64,000 nt of DNA from Nostoc sp. TCL26-01 (GTDB lineage Bacteria > Cyanobacteriota > Cyanobacteriia > Cyanobacteriales > Nostocaceae). Shown piece after piece: positions 26,052-35,011 of the stretch. The translations under genes and the position numbers were made by a program. The notes beneath the pieces are model-generated. The model did not search any database and was not told the origin of the DNA. It was given only the letters and a program-made list of their open reading frames with translations. How positions within the stretch are numbered: position 1 is the stretch's first letter; the number at the start of each line of letters is the position of its first letter. The stretch is taken from the NCBI RefSeq assembly GCF_013393945.1, contig NZ_CP040297.1, forward strand, positions 2,124,804 to 2,188,803, in the 5' to 3' direction.

Positions 26052-26246
26052 GTGGTTGGGGGGATTGGGGATTGGGTATTGGGTATTGGGGATTGGGTAT
26101 TGGGGATTGGGGATTGGGGATTGGGTATTGGGTATTGGGGATTGGGGATTGGGGATTGGGGATTGGGGATTGGGGATTGGGTATTGGGGATTGGGGATTG
26201 GGGATTGGGTATTGGGTATTGGGGATTGGGTATTAGGTATTGAGGA
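26052..26246. repeat. Long heptamer array (GGGGATT/GGGTATT, about 27 units)
   Basis: An almost uninterrupted tandem array of 7-bp units of two kinds, GGGGATT and GGGTATT, ending in degenerate units (AGGTATT, GAGGATT). Because 7 is not a multiple of 3, all frames stay open on both strands and produce spurious reading frames such as (GIGDWGL)n and (NPQSPIP)n. Confidence 0.95.
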
Positions 26247-26273
26247 TTTGAGGACAAGTTGCCCGAAATCCTT

Positions 26274-26303
26274 GTACAGACGTTGCACTGCAACGTCTCT
26301 ACA
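26274..26303. repeat. Dispersed palindrome (AGACGTTGCA type)
   Basis: AGACGTTGCA, one base, then TGCAACGTCT, with flanks (AAATCCTTGTAC on the left, CATTCATTTTCGGAGATGT on the right) that match, inverted, the flanks of 986-1012. The stretch from here to 26405 holds only short CACTCAGCA-type direct repeats. Confidence 0.75.
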
Positions 26304-26405
26304 TTCATTTTCGGAGATGTCTAATGATTTATTACTCTTTTCTCACTCACCACTCCCCACTCAGCACTCAGCACTCAGCACTCACCACTCCCCACTCACT
26401 ACTCA

Positions 26406-27554
26406 TCACTCAGATAAAACTTGCTTTAGCGCTGCTATAAGTTGGTCTACACTTTCTTTACGACTGTTGAAACCCATGAGTCCGACACGCCAAACTTGAC
26501 CGGCTAATTCGCCTAAACCGCCGCCAATTTCAATGTTATGTTCGTTGAGTAACTGCTTGGCTACTGCTTTACCATCAACTCCACTGGGAATACGGACTGT
26601 TGTCAGGGTTGGTAGTCTGTACTCTCGTTCTACGTGCAGACTCAAACCGATATTTTCTAAGCTTTCCCATAGATACTCTACGTTCTTTTGGTGACGCTGC
26701 CAGCAGTTTGCTAGTCCTTCTTCGGCTATTAAACGGAGGGCTTCTCGCAAGGCATAATATAAATTGATGGGAGCAGTATGATGATAGACACGTTCGCTAC
26801 CCCAATACTTACCCAACAACAACATATCTAAATACCAGTTTGCCACTTTGGTACGGCGTTGCTGTAATTTTTCCACGGCGCGGGAACTCATGGTGAAGGG
26901 TGAAGCGCCGGGGGAACAACCTAAACCTTTTTGGCTACAGCTATAAGCTAAGTCTACTCCCCAAGCATCTAAAAATATGGGAACACCACCCAGACTGGTG
27001 ACGGTATCTACTAGTAATAAAGTCCCGAATTCTCGACACAATTCGCCCACACCCTCTAAAGGTTGACGTGCGCCGGTGGAAGTTTCGGCATGAACTAAAG
27101 CTAAAATTGCTGGGCGATGGGTTTCTAGGGCTGTGCGGATTTCTTCTAGGGAAAAGACTTGTCCCCAAGGTTTAGTTATGGTGCGGACATCTGCACCATA
27201 TCTTCCCGCCATATCTACAAGGCGGTTACCAAAATAACCGGCTACACCAATTAAAACTACATCACCGGGTTCGACAGCATTAGCAATGGTAGCCTCCATT
27301 GCGGCTGTTCCTGTACCACTGACAGCGATGGTGAGGGGGTTTTCTGTTTGCCACACATAGCGTAGCAGAGATTGAATTTCATCCATCAAGTTGAGGAAAG
27401 CGGGATCAAGATGCCCTACTGGTGAGACATTCATCGCTTGTAGTACTTCTGGATGAGCATTTGATGGCCCTGGCCCCAATAGCAGCCGGGAGGGAACTTC
27501 TAGCGGTGCGAGTTGTAGGCGTTGACTGTCATTTATGGAGATGGTTGTCGTCAT
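26406..27554 (-). CDS. Class V aminotransferase (alanine/serine-glyoxylate aminotransferase-like)
   Basis: 382 residues from MTTTISIND. It is a fold-type I PLP enzyme of the AGXT/SPT class: '[18 protein letters not shown]' at the N-terminus, '[11 protein letters not shown]' for phosphate binding, 'DTVTSLGG' with the PLP-contacting Asp, and '[12 protein letters not shown]' with the Schiff-base Lys. Such enzymes transfer amino groups to glyoxylate and serve the photorespiratory pathway; homologues were once described as a 'soluble hydrogenase subunit', which the motifs do not support. The start at 27554 is chosen by family length; in-frame ATG/GTG codons about 16 residues upstream are less likely. 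Confidence 0.88.
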   Translation of the reverse strand: MTTTISINDSQRLQLAPLEVPSRLLLGPGPSNAHPEVLQAMNVSPVGHLDPAFLNLMDEIQSLLRYVWQTENPLTIAVSGTGTAAMEATIANAVEPGDVVLIGVAGYFGNRLVDMAGRYGADVRTITKPWGQVFSLEEIRTALETHRPAILALVHAETSTGARQPLEGVGELCREFGTLLLVDTVTSLGGVPIFLDAWGVDLAYSCSQKGLGCSPGASPFTMSSRAVEKLQQRRTKVANWYLDMLLLGKYWGSERVYHHTAPINLYYALREALRLIAEEGLANCWQRHQKNVEYLWESLENIGLSLHVEREYRLPTLTTVRIPSGVDGKAVAKQLLNEHNIEIGGGLGELAGQVWRVGLMGFNSRKESVDQLIAALKQVLSE

Positions 27555-27778
27555 AGTTTTCGCTGATATGATACTTACCGGATCATAAAGCGATCGCATC
27601 ACCCATGTTTGACTCTATCTAGGGATTATTTTGCTCTGTCACCGAAAGATGTAGTCTGATGTTGAGGGCTGACCAAGCTCCTGTTCAGTTACCAGTTATC
27701 AGTTAACAGTTATCAGTTAATAAACACTGTTCACTGTTCACTGGTTATACCCCTAGTCCCTAACCCCTTTTCTCAATC

Positions 27779-28180
27779 ATGGTTTTTGCAGGCAAAAGAC
27801 CGAATAATTTAGGTGTGCGTGATGGTAAGTTAGCTGCTTGTCCTAACTCTCCTAACTGTGTATCTAGTCAGAGTGCAGACACAGTTCACCAAATTGCGCC
27901 TCTAACTTTTAGTTTGACACCACAACAGGCGATCGCTAATCTGAAAACAGTGATTCAATCCTTACCCAGGACGAAAATCATCAATGAAGGTGAGGATTAT
28001 ATTTACGCTGAATTTACCAGCGCTTTGATGGGATTTGTCGATGATGTAGAGTTCTATTTAGATAATAATGCTAATGTGATTCACGTGCGATCGGCTTCCC
28101 GTTTGGGTCAAAGTGATTTGGGTGTGAATCGTCAAAGAATAGAAACAATTAAAAGCAAATTTAATGAATTAAGTTCGTAA
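27779..28180 (+). CDS. DUF1499 family protein
   Basis: 133 residues with the DUF1499 pattern: 'LAACPNSPNCVSSQ' near the N-terminus, then 'YIYAEFTSALMGFVDDVEFYLD', 'VIHVRSASRLGQSDLGVNRQRIETI'. There is no obvious signal peptide. The function of the family is unknown; the two N-terminal cysteines are conserved. The gene is single and ends at a strong bidirectional terminator. Confidence 0.85.
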   Translation: MVFAGKRPNNLGVRDGKLAACPNSPNCVSSQSADTVHQIAPLTFSLTPQQAIANLKTVIQSLPRTKIINEGEDYIYAEFTSALMGFVDDVEFYLDNNANVIHVRSASRLGQSDLGVNRQRIETIKSKFNELSS

Positions 28181-28187
28181 GTTTTTC

Positions 28188-28220
28188 AGATTCCTGACTT
28201 CTTTGAGAAGTCAGGAATCT
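28188..28220. terminator. Strong bidirectional terminator
   Basis: AGATTCCTGACTTC, a 5-base loop, then GAAGTCAGGAATCT followed by TTTGG. The perfect 14-bp stem lies between the convergent DUF1499 and glycosyltransferase genes, with T/A runs on both sides. Confidence 0.9.
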
Positions 28221-28225
28221 TTGGA

Positions 28226-29311
28226 CTAATTGCGAATGTTAACTAAACCAGCTTTACTACGGAGATTGCCATTACTCGCAAAGCGTTCTTGCAGGATTTG
28301 CCGATAAACTGCCTCATAGCCATCAGTCATGGCTTGTAAGCTAAACCGTTGTTGGACATATTCACGACAAGCATAACGGTCTAATTCCGTAACTTTATTA
28401 ATAGCATTGATACACTCATCAACACTATGACAAAGGAAACCTGTTTTCCCATCAGCAATTACTTCTGAAGTAGAACCTAGTTTCATGGCAATCACTGGTG
28501 TGCCAGATGCCATTGATTCTACCATCACTAGACCAAATGGTTCACGCCAAGTAATAGGAAATAACGTTGCCACCGCACCACCCATTAAAGCATTTTTCTG
28601 CTCATGGTTAGCTTCACCTAAATACTCGATTTGTTGACCATCAATTAGAGGTTTAATATCTTTTTCAAAATATTCTGTATCTACAACATCTACCTTTCCT
28701 GCTATTTTCAATCGCCACCCAGCTTGTTTAGCAATAGCTATTGCCAGATGTGTGCCTTTTTCTGGAGAAATCCGCCCTAAAAAGGCTAAATATGGTAGCT
28801 CATCAGGTTGGGGATAAAATTTATAACTGCTAACATCAATGCCGTTGTAAACCGTTGCTGTATAATTCAGCCCTAATCTGAGTTCCCGTTGTGCATCAGA
28901 AATGCTCACAAAAGGTTGATCTTTAGCGTATTGAAACATTTTTTCGTTATCAGGAGTAAAAACACCATGTAAGGTATGAATCGTCGGAGTTTTTACCAGT
29001 TTTGAGTAAGCAAGTCCAGCACAACCCATGTGGGAATGAATGATATCAAATTCTGCTGCACGTTCGTATACTGAACCCAATTGTAGCATTTCATAAATGC
29101 CATATTCTTTAATACTAGAATCCAGCCTCAAAGCGCGGGGATGAACTGATACTAACTCTGCTAAACTAATAGAATCTCCAGATGCAAACAGTGTTACTTC
29201 ATGTCCACGTCGGACTAACTCATCAGTTAGTAACCCCACTACTAACTCAATACCACCATAAGCCGGCGGCGGTACTCTTTCCCATAATGGAGCTACTTGA
29301 GCAATTCGCAT
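28226..29311 (-). CDS. GT4-family glycosyltransferase, paralogue A
   Basis: 361 residues. GT-B fold of family 4: an N-terminal 'MRIAQVAPLWERVPPPAYGG' glycine-rich acceptor-side motif, 'FDIIHSHMGCAGL', then the C-terminal donor domain with 'FLGRISPEKGTHLAIAIAK' and the E-x7-E motif in 'REPFGLVMVESMASGTPVIA'. It transfers a sugar from a nucleotide-sugar donor to an unknown acceptor. The ATG at 29311 has an ideal AGGAGG seven bases upstream. A close paralogue is encoded at 56992-58059. Neither is in an exopolysaccharide cluster, so the substrate cannot be inferred from context. Confidence 0.88.
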   Translation of the reverse strand: MRIAQVAPLWERVPPPAYGGIELVVGLLTDELVRRGHEVTLFASGDSISLAELVSVHPRALRLDSSIKEYGIYEMLQLGSVYERAAEFDIIHSHMGCAGLAYSKLVKTPTIHTLHGVFTPDNEKMFQYAKDQPFVSISDAQRELRLGLNYTATVYNGIDVSSYKFYPQPDELPYLAFLGRISPEKGTHLAIAIAKQAGWRLKIAGKVDVVDTEYFEKDIKPLIDGQQIEYLGEANHEQKNALMGGAVATLFPITWREPFGLVMVESMASGTPVIAMKLGSTSEVIADGKTGFLCHSVDECINAINKVTELDRYACREYVQQRFSLQAMTDGYEAVYRQILQERFASNGNLRSKAGLVNIRN

Positions 29312-29931
29312 CAGAAAACCTCCTAACAAATGAAAATTTGCCTTGCGTGTATTTGTTGATTGTTTCTATAGTGCTGAAACCTCACTAAAATTTGGCACTA
29401 GAAACTAGCTTTTAACACCGATTCTAAAATTAATTTCTCCTAAATATTACACTTTTAATTCCTGATTCTTCGTCTATCTAAGTAGGGAAATTTGCCTATT
29501 CCCCAAAGATAAAAGTTGTCCTATGGGAATCCGATTTGATTACTGGACAGACTTGTTTAGGTAGGTAACAGGTGACAGGTAACAGGTGACAGAAAAGAAG
29601 GAAATTAGAGGTGTACTGACTTTTTTGTGTAAGCACAGGCTACGCCAACAAAAATCAAATATGAGTCCTATACTATGTTGACTTTATAGAGTGCTGTTAG
29701 CGGAAGCGGGGCGATGCAGCCCGTGCTGAGTAGGGAGTGCTGAGTGAGAGAGTTCTGACCAATGACCAATGACTAATGACTATTGACTATTGACTATTGA
29801 CTAATGACTATTGACTAATGATTAATGACTATTGACTATTGACTATTGACCAATGACTATTGACTAAATCTGTTGACGTTTGCTATCTAGTCGCATATAT
29901 TTTAAGCTGGCACATTATAAATAATAAAAAC
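29312..29931. other. Intergenic region with repeats, no gene
   Basis: 620 bp. The left part is AT-rich and must contain the promoter of the divergent glycosyltransferase. ACAGGTGACAGGTAACAG direct repeats occur at about 29565-29592. The ~42-bp repeat shared with 2769-2812 (inverted) is at about 29692-29735. A long heptamer array occupies 29757-29865. Confidence 0.65.
29757..29865. repeat. Heptamer array (ATTGACT/AATGACT units)
   Basis: About 15 tandem 7-bp units alternating between TGACTAT, TGACTAA and TGACCAA variants, directly upstream of the potC-like gene. Translation from an in-array codon is not credible. Confidence 0.85.
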
Positions 29932-30732
29932 ATGAATATTTCTACAAATAAAGGAAAACCGCTTGTCTCATGGCAGGCGGTTTTCTCAGTAATCATGTTT
30001 ATACTCATGTATCTGCCGATTATAGTACTGGGTTTTTATAGCTTCAATCAATCACCTTATAGTGCCAGTTGGCAAGGCTTCACCCTTGATTGGTATCGCA
30101 AGTTGTTGAGTGACGATCGCATTTTATCAGCTTTGCAAAATAGTTTAATTGTCGCCTTTTGTGCTGTGGGTGTTGCTGCAGTGCTGGGGACTTTGATGGC
30201 TGTGGGGTTGGCGCGTTATCAGTTTCCTGGTAAAAGATTGTACCAAGGGATTGCTTATCTACCGTTAATTATTCCCGATATTGCGATCGCTGTTGCTACT
30301 CTTGTTTTCCTGGCTACCTTTGCTATCCCTTTGAGTATCTGGACAATTGTGGCTGCTCATGTAGTGTTTTGTCTAGCTTATGTTGGGTTGGTAGTCTCAT
30401 CACGCTTAACCAATTTAGATCCTCATTTAGAAGAAGCTGCATTAGATTTAGGTGCGACACCAGTACAAGCTTTTCTCCAAGTATTATTACCGCAGTTAAT
30501 GCCAGGAATTGTCGCTGGTTGTTTACTAGCATTTGTCCTCAGTTTAGATGATTTTCTCATTGCTAGTTTTACTGCGGGTAGCGGTTCTAACACTCTACCA
30601 ATGGAAATTTTTAGTCGGATTAGAACAGGTGTGAAACCTGATATTAATGCTCTCAGTATTTTACTAATTTTAGTATCAGCAATTGTTGCTTTTATTGCAG
30701 AATCAATTCGCGCATTGGGAGAGCGTAAATAA
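29932..30732 (+). CDS. potC: PotC-like ABC transporter permease (polyamine type)
   Basis: 266 residues from MNISTNKGK. Six membrane segments and the binding-protein-dependent permease signature (EAA loop) 'EEAALDLGATPVQAFLQVLLPQLMPG'. Close to PotC: 'YLPIIVLGFYSFNQS', 'LDWYRKLLSD', 'LSLDDFLIASFTAG' and 'LPMEIFSRIRTGVKPDINALS' are typical of the spermidine/putrescine permease. Normally it works with PotA, PotB and PotD, but none of these genes is adjacent: the upstream sequence is a repeat array and the downstream gene is a kinase. Partners must be elsewhere. A longer 5' reading frame exists but starts within repeat DNA. Confidence 0.82.
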   Translation: MNISTNKGKPLVSWQAVFSVIMFILMYLPIIVLGFYSFNQSPYSASWQGFTLDWYRKLLSDDRILSALQNSLIVAFCAVGVAAVLGTLMAVGLARYQFPGKRLYQGIAYLPLIIPDIAIAVATLVFLATFAIPLSIWTIVAAHVVFCLAYVGLVVSSRLTNLDPHLEEAALDLGATPVQAFLQVLLPQLMPGIVAGCLLAFVLSLDDFLIASFTAGSGSNTLPMEIFSRIRTGVKPDINALSILLILVSAIVAFIAESIRALGERK

Positions 30733-30976
30733 GTCACACTAAACCACTGTTGACAAACTTAATCTGATAAATTTATGCTGGAAGTAATTAAATTAGTTAA
30801 CTCCTTGAAAAGTACCCAGCAATGAGTAACAAATTAACTAAATAATTCATCTCTAGCTTGGCATTTGAGTATCTACTAATAGATGAATTAAAGTTAATAT
30901 TTATTTGTCTAGATATCGGTATTAAATTCGATAATATTGGGGCTAACTTTGGACAAGATGCTACCTTCCCCTCATT

Positions 30977-32809
30977 ATGCAAATCTGCCAAAATCCCAAT
31001 TGCTCAAACCCTTTCAATCCTGATGGCAACAGATTTTGTATCAGTTGCGGACAAAGTAACTTTGGCCAACTCTTAAGAAATCGCTATCGCGTATTAAGGC
31101 TATTAGGTGAAGGTGGATTTAGTAAAACATACGCAGCCGAAGATGCAGATAGATTAGATGCGCCTTGTGTCATCAAACAATTCTTTCCGCAAATTCAAGG
31201 CACTGGACAACGGAATAAAGCCGCAGAATTCTTTAAGGAAGAAGCATTTCGGTTATATGAACTGGGAGAAAATCACAGTCAAATACCGAGATTACTAGCT
31301 TATTTTGAACAAGGTTCTAGCTTATATCTAGTGCAAGAATTCATTAAAGGTTTAACTCTGATACAAGAAGTTGAACAACAACCCTTTAATGAAGTAAAAA
31401 TTCGTCAACTGTTAAGTGATTTATTACCAGTACTGGAATTTATTCATTTTCATAACGTTATTCACCGGGATATTAAACCAGAAAATATTATCCGTCGTGA
31501 GAGTGACAGTAAGTTAGTATTGATTGATTTTGGTGGTGCTAAACAAGTCACTCAAACAAGTATAGCGAGACAAGCAACAGCTATTTATACCCTTGGTTAT
31601 GCACCTACAGAACAAATGGCAGGTTTCGCTTGCCATGCTAGTGATTTGTATGCTTTGGGTGTAACTTGTGTGAGACTAATGACACAATGTCTACCACAAC
31701 AAAATCCCTATGGACATATTGATGATGGTCTTTATGATCCGATGAATGGTAAGTGGTTATGGCAAGAGTATTTACAACAACAAAATATTACCATTAGCGA
31801 TGATTTAAGCAATATCTTAAATAAATTACTCCAGCATTTACCTAGTGATAGATATCAATCAGCAGTAGAAGTAATTGATGACTTGAAGTTATCGACAAAA
31901 CTGCCGATAGAAACACAAATTTTCCCAAATACTCAACCAACATTAGTTCCGGTAGCACCAACCACCCAAAAAACCAAACTACCCCTACCCCCCTTAAAAA
32001 CTTTTGAGTTTGATGTGGTGACGGTAGATACGGCGGGTAGAATAGTGAACCGCGATCGCACTAATGCTCTGTGCTTTATGGAAGAATTGAGTAAAGATGT
32101 AAAGTTAGAAATAGTGTCTATCCCTGGTGGTGCATTCCTCATGGGTTCACCCAACTTTGAGGGAGACGCAGACGAACGTCCCCAACACCAAGTAGCGATC
32201 GCCCCCTTTTTTATGGGAAAATTCCCTATAACCCAAGCACAATGGCGAGCTGTTGCATCTTTTCCCAAAATCAAACAACCACTAAATCCTTATCCTTCCA
32301 AATTCAAAGGTCAAAATCGTCCAGTGGAAAATGTCTCTTGGCATGAAGTTTTAGAATTTTGTGCCAGACTATCACACAAAACTGGACGAGAATATCGTCT
32401 ACCCAGTGAAGCAGAATGGGAGTATGCTTGTCGCGCCGGAACTACCACATCGTTTCACTTTGGCGAAACCATTACCCCCAATTTAGCCAACTTTAGCAAC
32501 GAGACTCATCACACATACCGTAAAGAAACTTCTGATGTCGGTAGTTTCCAGGTAGCCAACACCTTTGGATTATATGATATGCACGGGTTGGTGTGGGAAT
32601 GGTGTGCTGACCCTTGGCATAACAACTATCACGATGCACCGACAGATGGTAGCATCTGGGAAGACGGTGGTGATATCTATCGTCGGGTTTTACGTGGTGG
32701 TTCCTGGAACTTTAGCGCCGAACTTTGCCGCAGCGCCAGCCGTAGCTGGAACGAGTCGGACGGCGGCTTGCGGATATGTGGCTTTCGAGTTGTGTTTTCC
32801 GCAATATAA
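30977..32809 (+). CDS. Ser/Thr protein kinase fused to an FGE-sulfatase (C-type-lectin-like) domain; probable DGR target
   Basis: 610 residues. N-terminal zinc ribbon (CQNPNC..., CISCG; residues 4-25), then a Hanks-type kinase (about 36-310): glycine loop GEGGFSKTY, catalytic Lys67 (CVIKQF), HRDIKPEN (163-170) and DFGG (184-187). A Pro/Thr linker leads to an FGE-sulfatase domain (about 374-608) with 'VSIPGGAFLMGSP', 'VENVSWHEVLEFCARLS', 'YRLPSEAEWEYACRAG', 'GLYDMHGLVWEWC' and the end 'RGGSWN...GFRVV'. In cyanobacteria this combination is a known target class of diversity-generating retroelements. The 3' ~100 bp are GC-rich and composed of AAC/AGC/GGC-type codons unlike the rest of the gene. 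It probably links ligand or partner binding to phosphorylation. No reverse transcriptase lies in this window. Confidence 0.88.
   Translation: MQICQNPNCSNPFNPDGNRFCISCGQSNFGQLLRNRYRVLRLLGEGGFSKTYAAEDADRLDAPCVIKQFFPQIQGTGQRNKAAEFFKEEAFRLYELGENHSQIPRLLAYFEQGSSLYLVQEFIKGLTLIQEVEQQPFNEVKIRQLLSDLLPVLEFIHFHNVIHRDIKPENIIRRESDSKLVLIDFGGAKQVTQTSIARQATAIYTLGYAPTEQMAGFACHASDLYALGVTCVRLMTQCLPQQNPYGHIDDGLYDPMNGKWLWQEYLQQQNITISDDLSNILNKLLQHLPSDRYQSAVEVIDDLKLSTKLPIETQIFPNTQPTLVPVAPTTQKTKLPLPPLKTFEFDVVTVDTAGRIVNRDRTNALCFMEELSKDVKLEIVSIPGGAFLMGSPNFEGDADERPQHQVAIAPFFMGKFPITQAQWRAVASFPKIKQPLNPYPSKFKGQNRPVENVSWHEVLEFCARLSHKTGREYRLPSEAEWEYACRAGTTTSFHFGETITPNLANFSNETHHTYRKETSDVGSFQVANTFGLYDMHGLVWEWCADPWHNNYHDAPTDGSIWEDGGDIYRRVLRGGSWNFSAELCRSASRSWNESDGGLRICGFRVVFSAI
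32699..32795 (+). other. Candidate DGR variable region (VR) at the 3' end of the kinase-FGE gene
   Basis: Codes for the C-terminal lectin-fold surface from GSWN to GFRVV. The segment switches abruptly from AT-rich wobble to C/G-ending codons (AGC, GCC, CGC, TGG AAC, GAC GGC GGC), as expected when adenines of an AAC-rich template repeat have been replaced. The invariant frame (GSWN, CRSA-R, GFRVV) matches the fixed positions of cyanobacterial DGR targets. Confidence 0.7.
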
Positions 32810-32925
32810 TATTCATGGTTTCTTCACAGAGTTATATAGCTTCTTAATTTTGCTGGCAACAACTTTTACTTATTATTAAGTATTAACTACTACGTATATA
32901 CGATAAGTTGACTTTGATTAGCAAT

Positions 32926-34167
32926 ATGAAAGGCAAGTTAATACTGTTATTTGTGTTTATTGCCGCCTTGGTTGCCAGTTACCTGATATACCAATTTTAT
33001 GGTTATAACGCTATTTGGAAATTGTGGCATATCCGTTATATGGAGCCACACTTTGCTGATACACGTGCTATTACTAGTGGTTCCGAAGCTTATGCGTTAG
33101 GTTATGACCCACTGTTTAATAATGTGCGAGATCCTTGGCATCGTCCCATGAATCTTTCTCGGTTGTGGAATACGCTGTTTTATTTTCGCATTAATCAAAG
33201 TCATACAACCTTACTCGGTAGTATTTTTATTGGTTCTTTCTTGTTAAGTCCCTTCATTTTTATCAAAAAGCTAGATACCCTCACAGCTTGTGTACTCTCA
33301 TTACTATTTATTTCGCCAGCAGTCATGTTTGGCATAGAAAGAGCTACACCTGACTTGTTTTTATTTTTTATTTTATCACTAGGGATTAGAGTAGGATATA
33401 GTTCAGCGATCGCTGGATTATGCTTTATTATATTTGCTGGGTTTCTTAAGCTATTTCCGATTTTTGGCATAGGTTTAATTTTAAAAGCAAAAAAATCTCA
33501 ATTTTGGATAATATTAGCTATTACCTGTTTGATATTTTTAATTTATTTAGGCTTGACTCTTCCAGATGTAAAACAAATGATTCAGGTGACACCCAGGGGT
33601 ACAGATGTGTCCTACGGAGCTAATGTTTTGTTGTTACGATTAGAGCAATTTGTGAAAAATCCGCATTATTTAAAAATCATCAAATATTGGTTGCCTACTG
33701 TATTTGATTGGGTACTAGGGGGAATATTCTTAGTATCTTTATCATTCATGCTCAAATATCCAGGGGAGCGTGAATCTACCCCAGAAAAATACCAATATAT
33801 AGATGCTTTTAGAGTTGGTGCTGGCATTTATATCTGTACTTTTATCTTTGGGAATAACTGGGATTATCGGCTGATGTTTCTGATTTTTACTATTCCTCAA
33901 ATTGTCGCTTGGCTCAAGCAGAGAAAACCGCCTTACTTTTCCGTAGCCGCCTTGACATTATCAGCCACAATTTTATCTTTTTGGTATTTAATTATTCGAG
34001 CCAGTATTAATATGTATCTGGCTTTCGTCTTGGATGAATTGTGTAACTGGTTAGTGTTTTCTGGTTTAGTTTACTTATTTATATCCTCTCTACCCCATTG
34101 GCTAAAAGCTGATATCTACCAAATATTTGTTGCATTTCGCCAAAAAATCCAAGCCTTAGTCAATTGA
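32926..34167 (+). CDS. Polytopic membrane protein, DUF2029/GT87-like mannosyltransferase candidate
   Basis: 413 residues from MKGKLILLF, with about ten hydrophobic segments. The first extracytoplasmic loop is long and polar (residues about 30-90; 'HIRYMEPHFADTRAITSGSEAYALGYDPL'-like, with several Asp/Glu/His), followed by tightly packed membrane helices. This is the layout of GT-C glycosyltransferases of the DUF2029/GT87 type, which use lipid-linked sugar donors; the 'YDPL' feature and 'FLKLFPIFGIGLIL' helix fit. The ATG at 32926 is preferred over a TTG six codons upstream. It follows the kinase gene by 116 bp on the same strand, but no functional link is evident. Confidence 0.6.
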   Translation: MKGKLILLFVFIAALVASYLIYQFYGYNAIWKLWHIRYMEPHFADTRAITSGSEAYALGYDPLFNNVRDPWHRPMNLSRLWNTLFYFRINQSHTTLLGSIFIGSFLLSPFIFIKKLDTLTACVLSLLFISPAVMFGIERATPDLFLFFILSLGIRVGYSSAIAGLCFIIFAGFLKLFPIFGIGLILKAKKSQFWIILAITCLIFLIYLGLTLPDVKQMIQVTPRGTDVSYGANVLLLRLEQFVKNPHYLKIIKYWLPTVFDWVLGGIFLVSLSFMLKYPGERESTPEKYQYIDAFRVGAGIYICTFIFGNNWDYRLMFLIFTIPQIVAWLKQRKPPYFSVAALTLSATILSFWYLIIRASINMYLAFVLDELCNWLVFSGLVYLFISSLPHWLKADIYQIFVAFRQKIQALVN

Positions 34168-34245
34168 GTAATTTTGAAAGTTATTTATGAGGTTATTTAT
34201 CAAGAATTCCTGTAGTGGCGTGGCAAGGCTAAATTTGTGTATTAG

Positions 34246-34440
34246 TAGCTTGGGTTAAGTGCAGCGCAACCCAACATGGATCTTAAAAACTCAGTATGAG
34301 TATTGGTGTTGGGTTTCCCAAAGCCTCAAACGCCACTTCACTCAAGTCAAGCCAGCCGCTTGCGGGGGTTCCCCCCGTTGTGCGGACTGGCGTGGGGAAC
34401 CCGCCCACGTGAGTGGCTCCCCAACCTACGCTATTTTTAG
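34246..34440. repeat. Dispersed repeat with nested GC hairpin, copy 1
   Basis: Starts AGCTTGGGTTAAG-GCAGCGCAA-CCAACATGGATCT and includes GTTGGGTTTCC and AACGCCACTTCACTCAAGTC. A related copy is at 51396-51570. A 41-bp hairpin (GCCAG...GCGGACTGGC, 34351-34391) is embedded in this copy. It fills most of the 396-bp gap; no gene is seen. Confidence 0.65.
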
Positions 34441-34563
34441 TTTTTAGCCTTAACTGAACTGTATTGCCTTATAAATAGTCTTTGAACATCAACTACAGAA
34501 AACAGAAAAATGTACTAAGCTATAACACCCCTATTCCTATTGCCTGATCTCAAAGACAATGAT

Positions 34564-34875
34564 TTAAGCTGACTGACTTAATTCCTGTACCTGATATACC
34601 CCTGACTGCACTAACTCATGAGTATGACCGACAGCTTGAGCAAACCTTTGCTCAATTTTCTCTGCATCTGATGTTGGTATAGCTTGCAATAGTTCCAGAG
34701 TTGTCCAACGAATCAGGAAAATCACCTCTGTGGGATCATCAGGATTAATCCACACCTCCTTACCCAGAAAACCAGGATACTCAGCCAACGCTGCTGTCCA
34801 AATTTCCGCATCTTTCTGAATGTAATTTTCCCGGAGATTAGGGTCAACTTTGAACTTAAGAAATTCTATAACCAT
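34564..34875 (-). CDS. Small ABM-like protein of the TIGR03792 cyanobacterial type
   Basis: 103 residues with a dimeric alpha/beta-barrel (antibiotic-biosynthesis-monooxygenase-like) pattern: 'MVIEFLKFKVDPNLRENYIQKDAEIW', 'YPGFLGKEVWINPDDPTEVIFLIRWTTLELLQAI'. It resembles the cyanobacterial family TIGR03792, whose function is unknown. There are no cofactor motifs. It stands alone, diverging from the phasin-like gene at 35012. Confidence 0.7.
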   Translation of the reverse strand: MVIEFLKFKVDPNLRENYIQKDAEIWTAALAEYPGFLGKEVWINPDDPTEVIFLIRWTTLELLQAIPTSDAEKIEQRFAQAVGHTHELVQSGVYQVQELSQSA

Positions 34876-35011
34876 ATTCTTTCATTCTCAGTGGTTACTA
34901 ATTTGCCAAAATAGAGGTGTAGGCTAGAATAACTATCCTTCCAGCATAGCTTGATTGTATAGACTCAAGAGCAAGGATCTGCTGGTGTGAAACAAGTAAC
35001 AGGAAAAGAGT

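Noticed and set aside
26052..26246. Possible CRISPR array
   Set aside because: Units are only 7 bp with no spacers and no cas genes nearby; it is a simple tandem array.
26039..26499. Several long open frames on both strands across the GGGGATT array, coding for (GIGDWGL)n or (NPQSPIP)n
   Set aside because: They arise because a 7-bp unit cycles through all frames. There is no ribosome site and no conserved protein, so they are artefacts of the repeat.
30797..30991. 64-residue minus-strand frame upstream of the kinase gene
   Set aside because: It overlaps the kinase start, lacks a ribosome site and has no coding-like composition.
32565..32879. Second frame across the DGR-like variable region
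   Set aside because: It is an out-of-frame shadow of the kinase-FGE gene; the GC-rich segment merely lacks stops.
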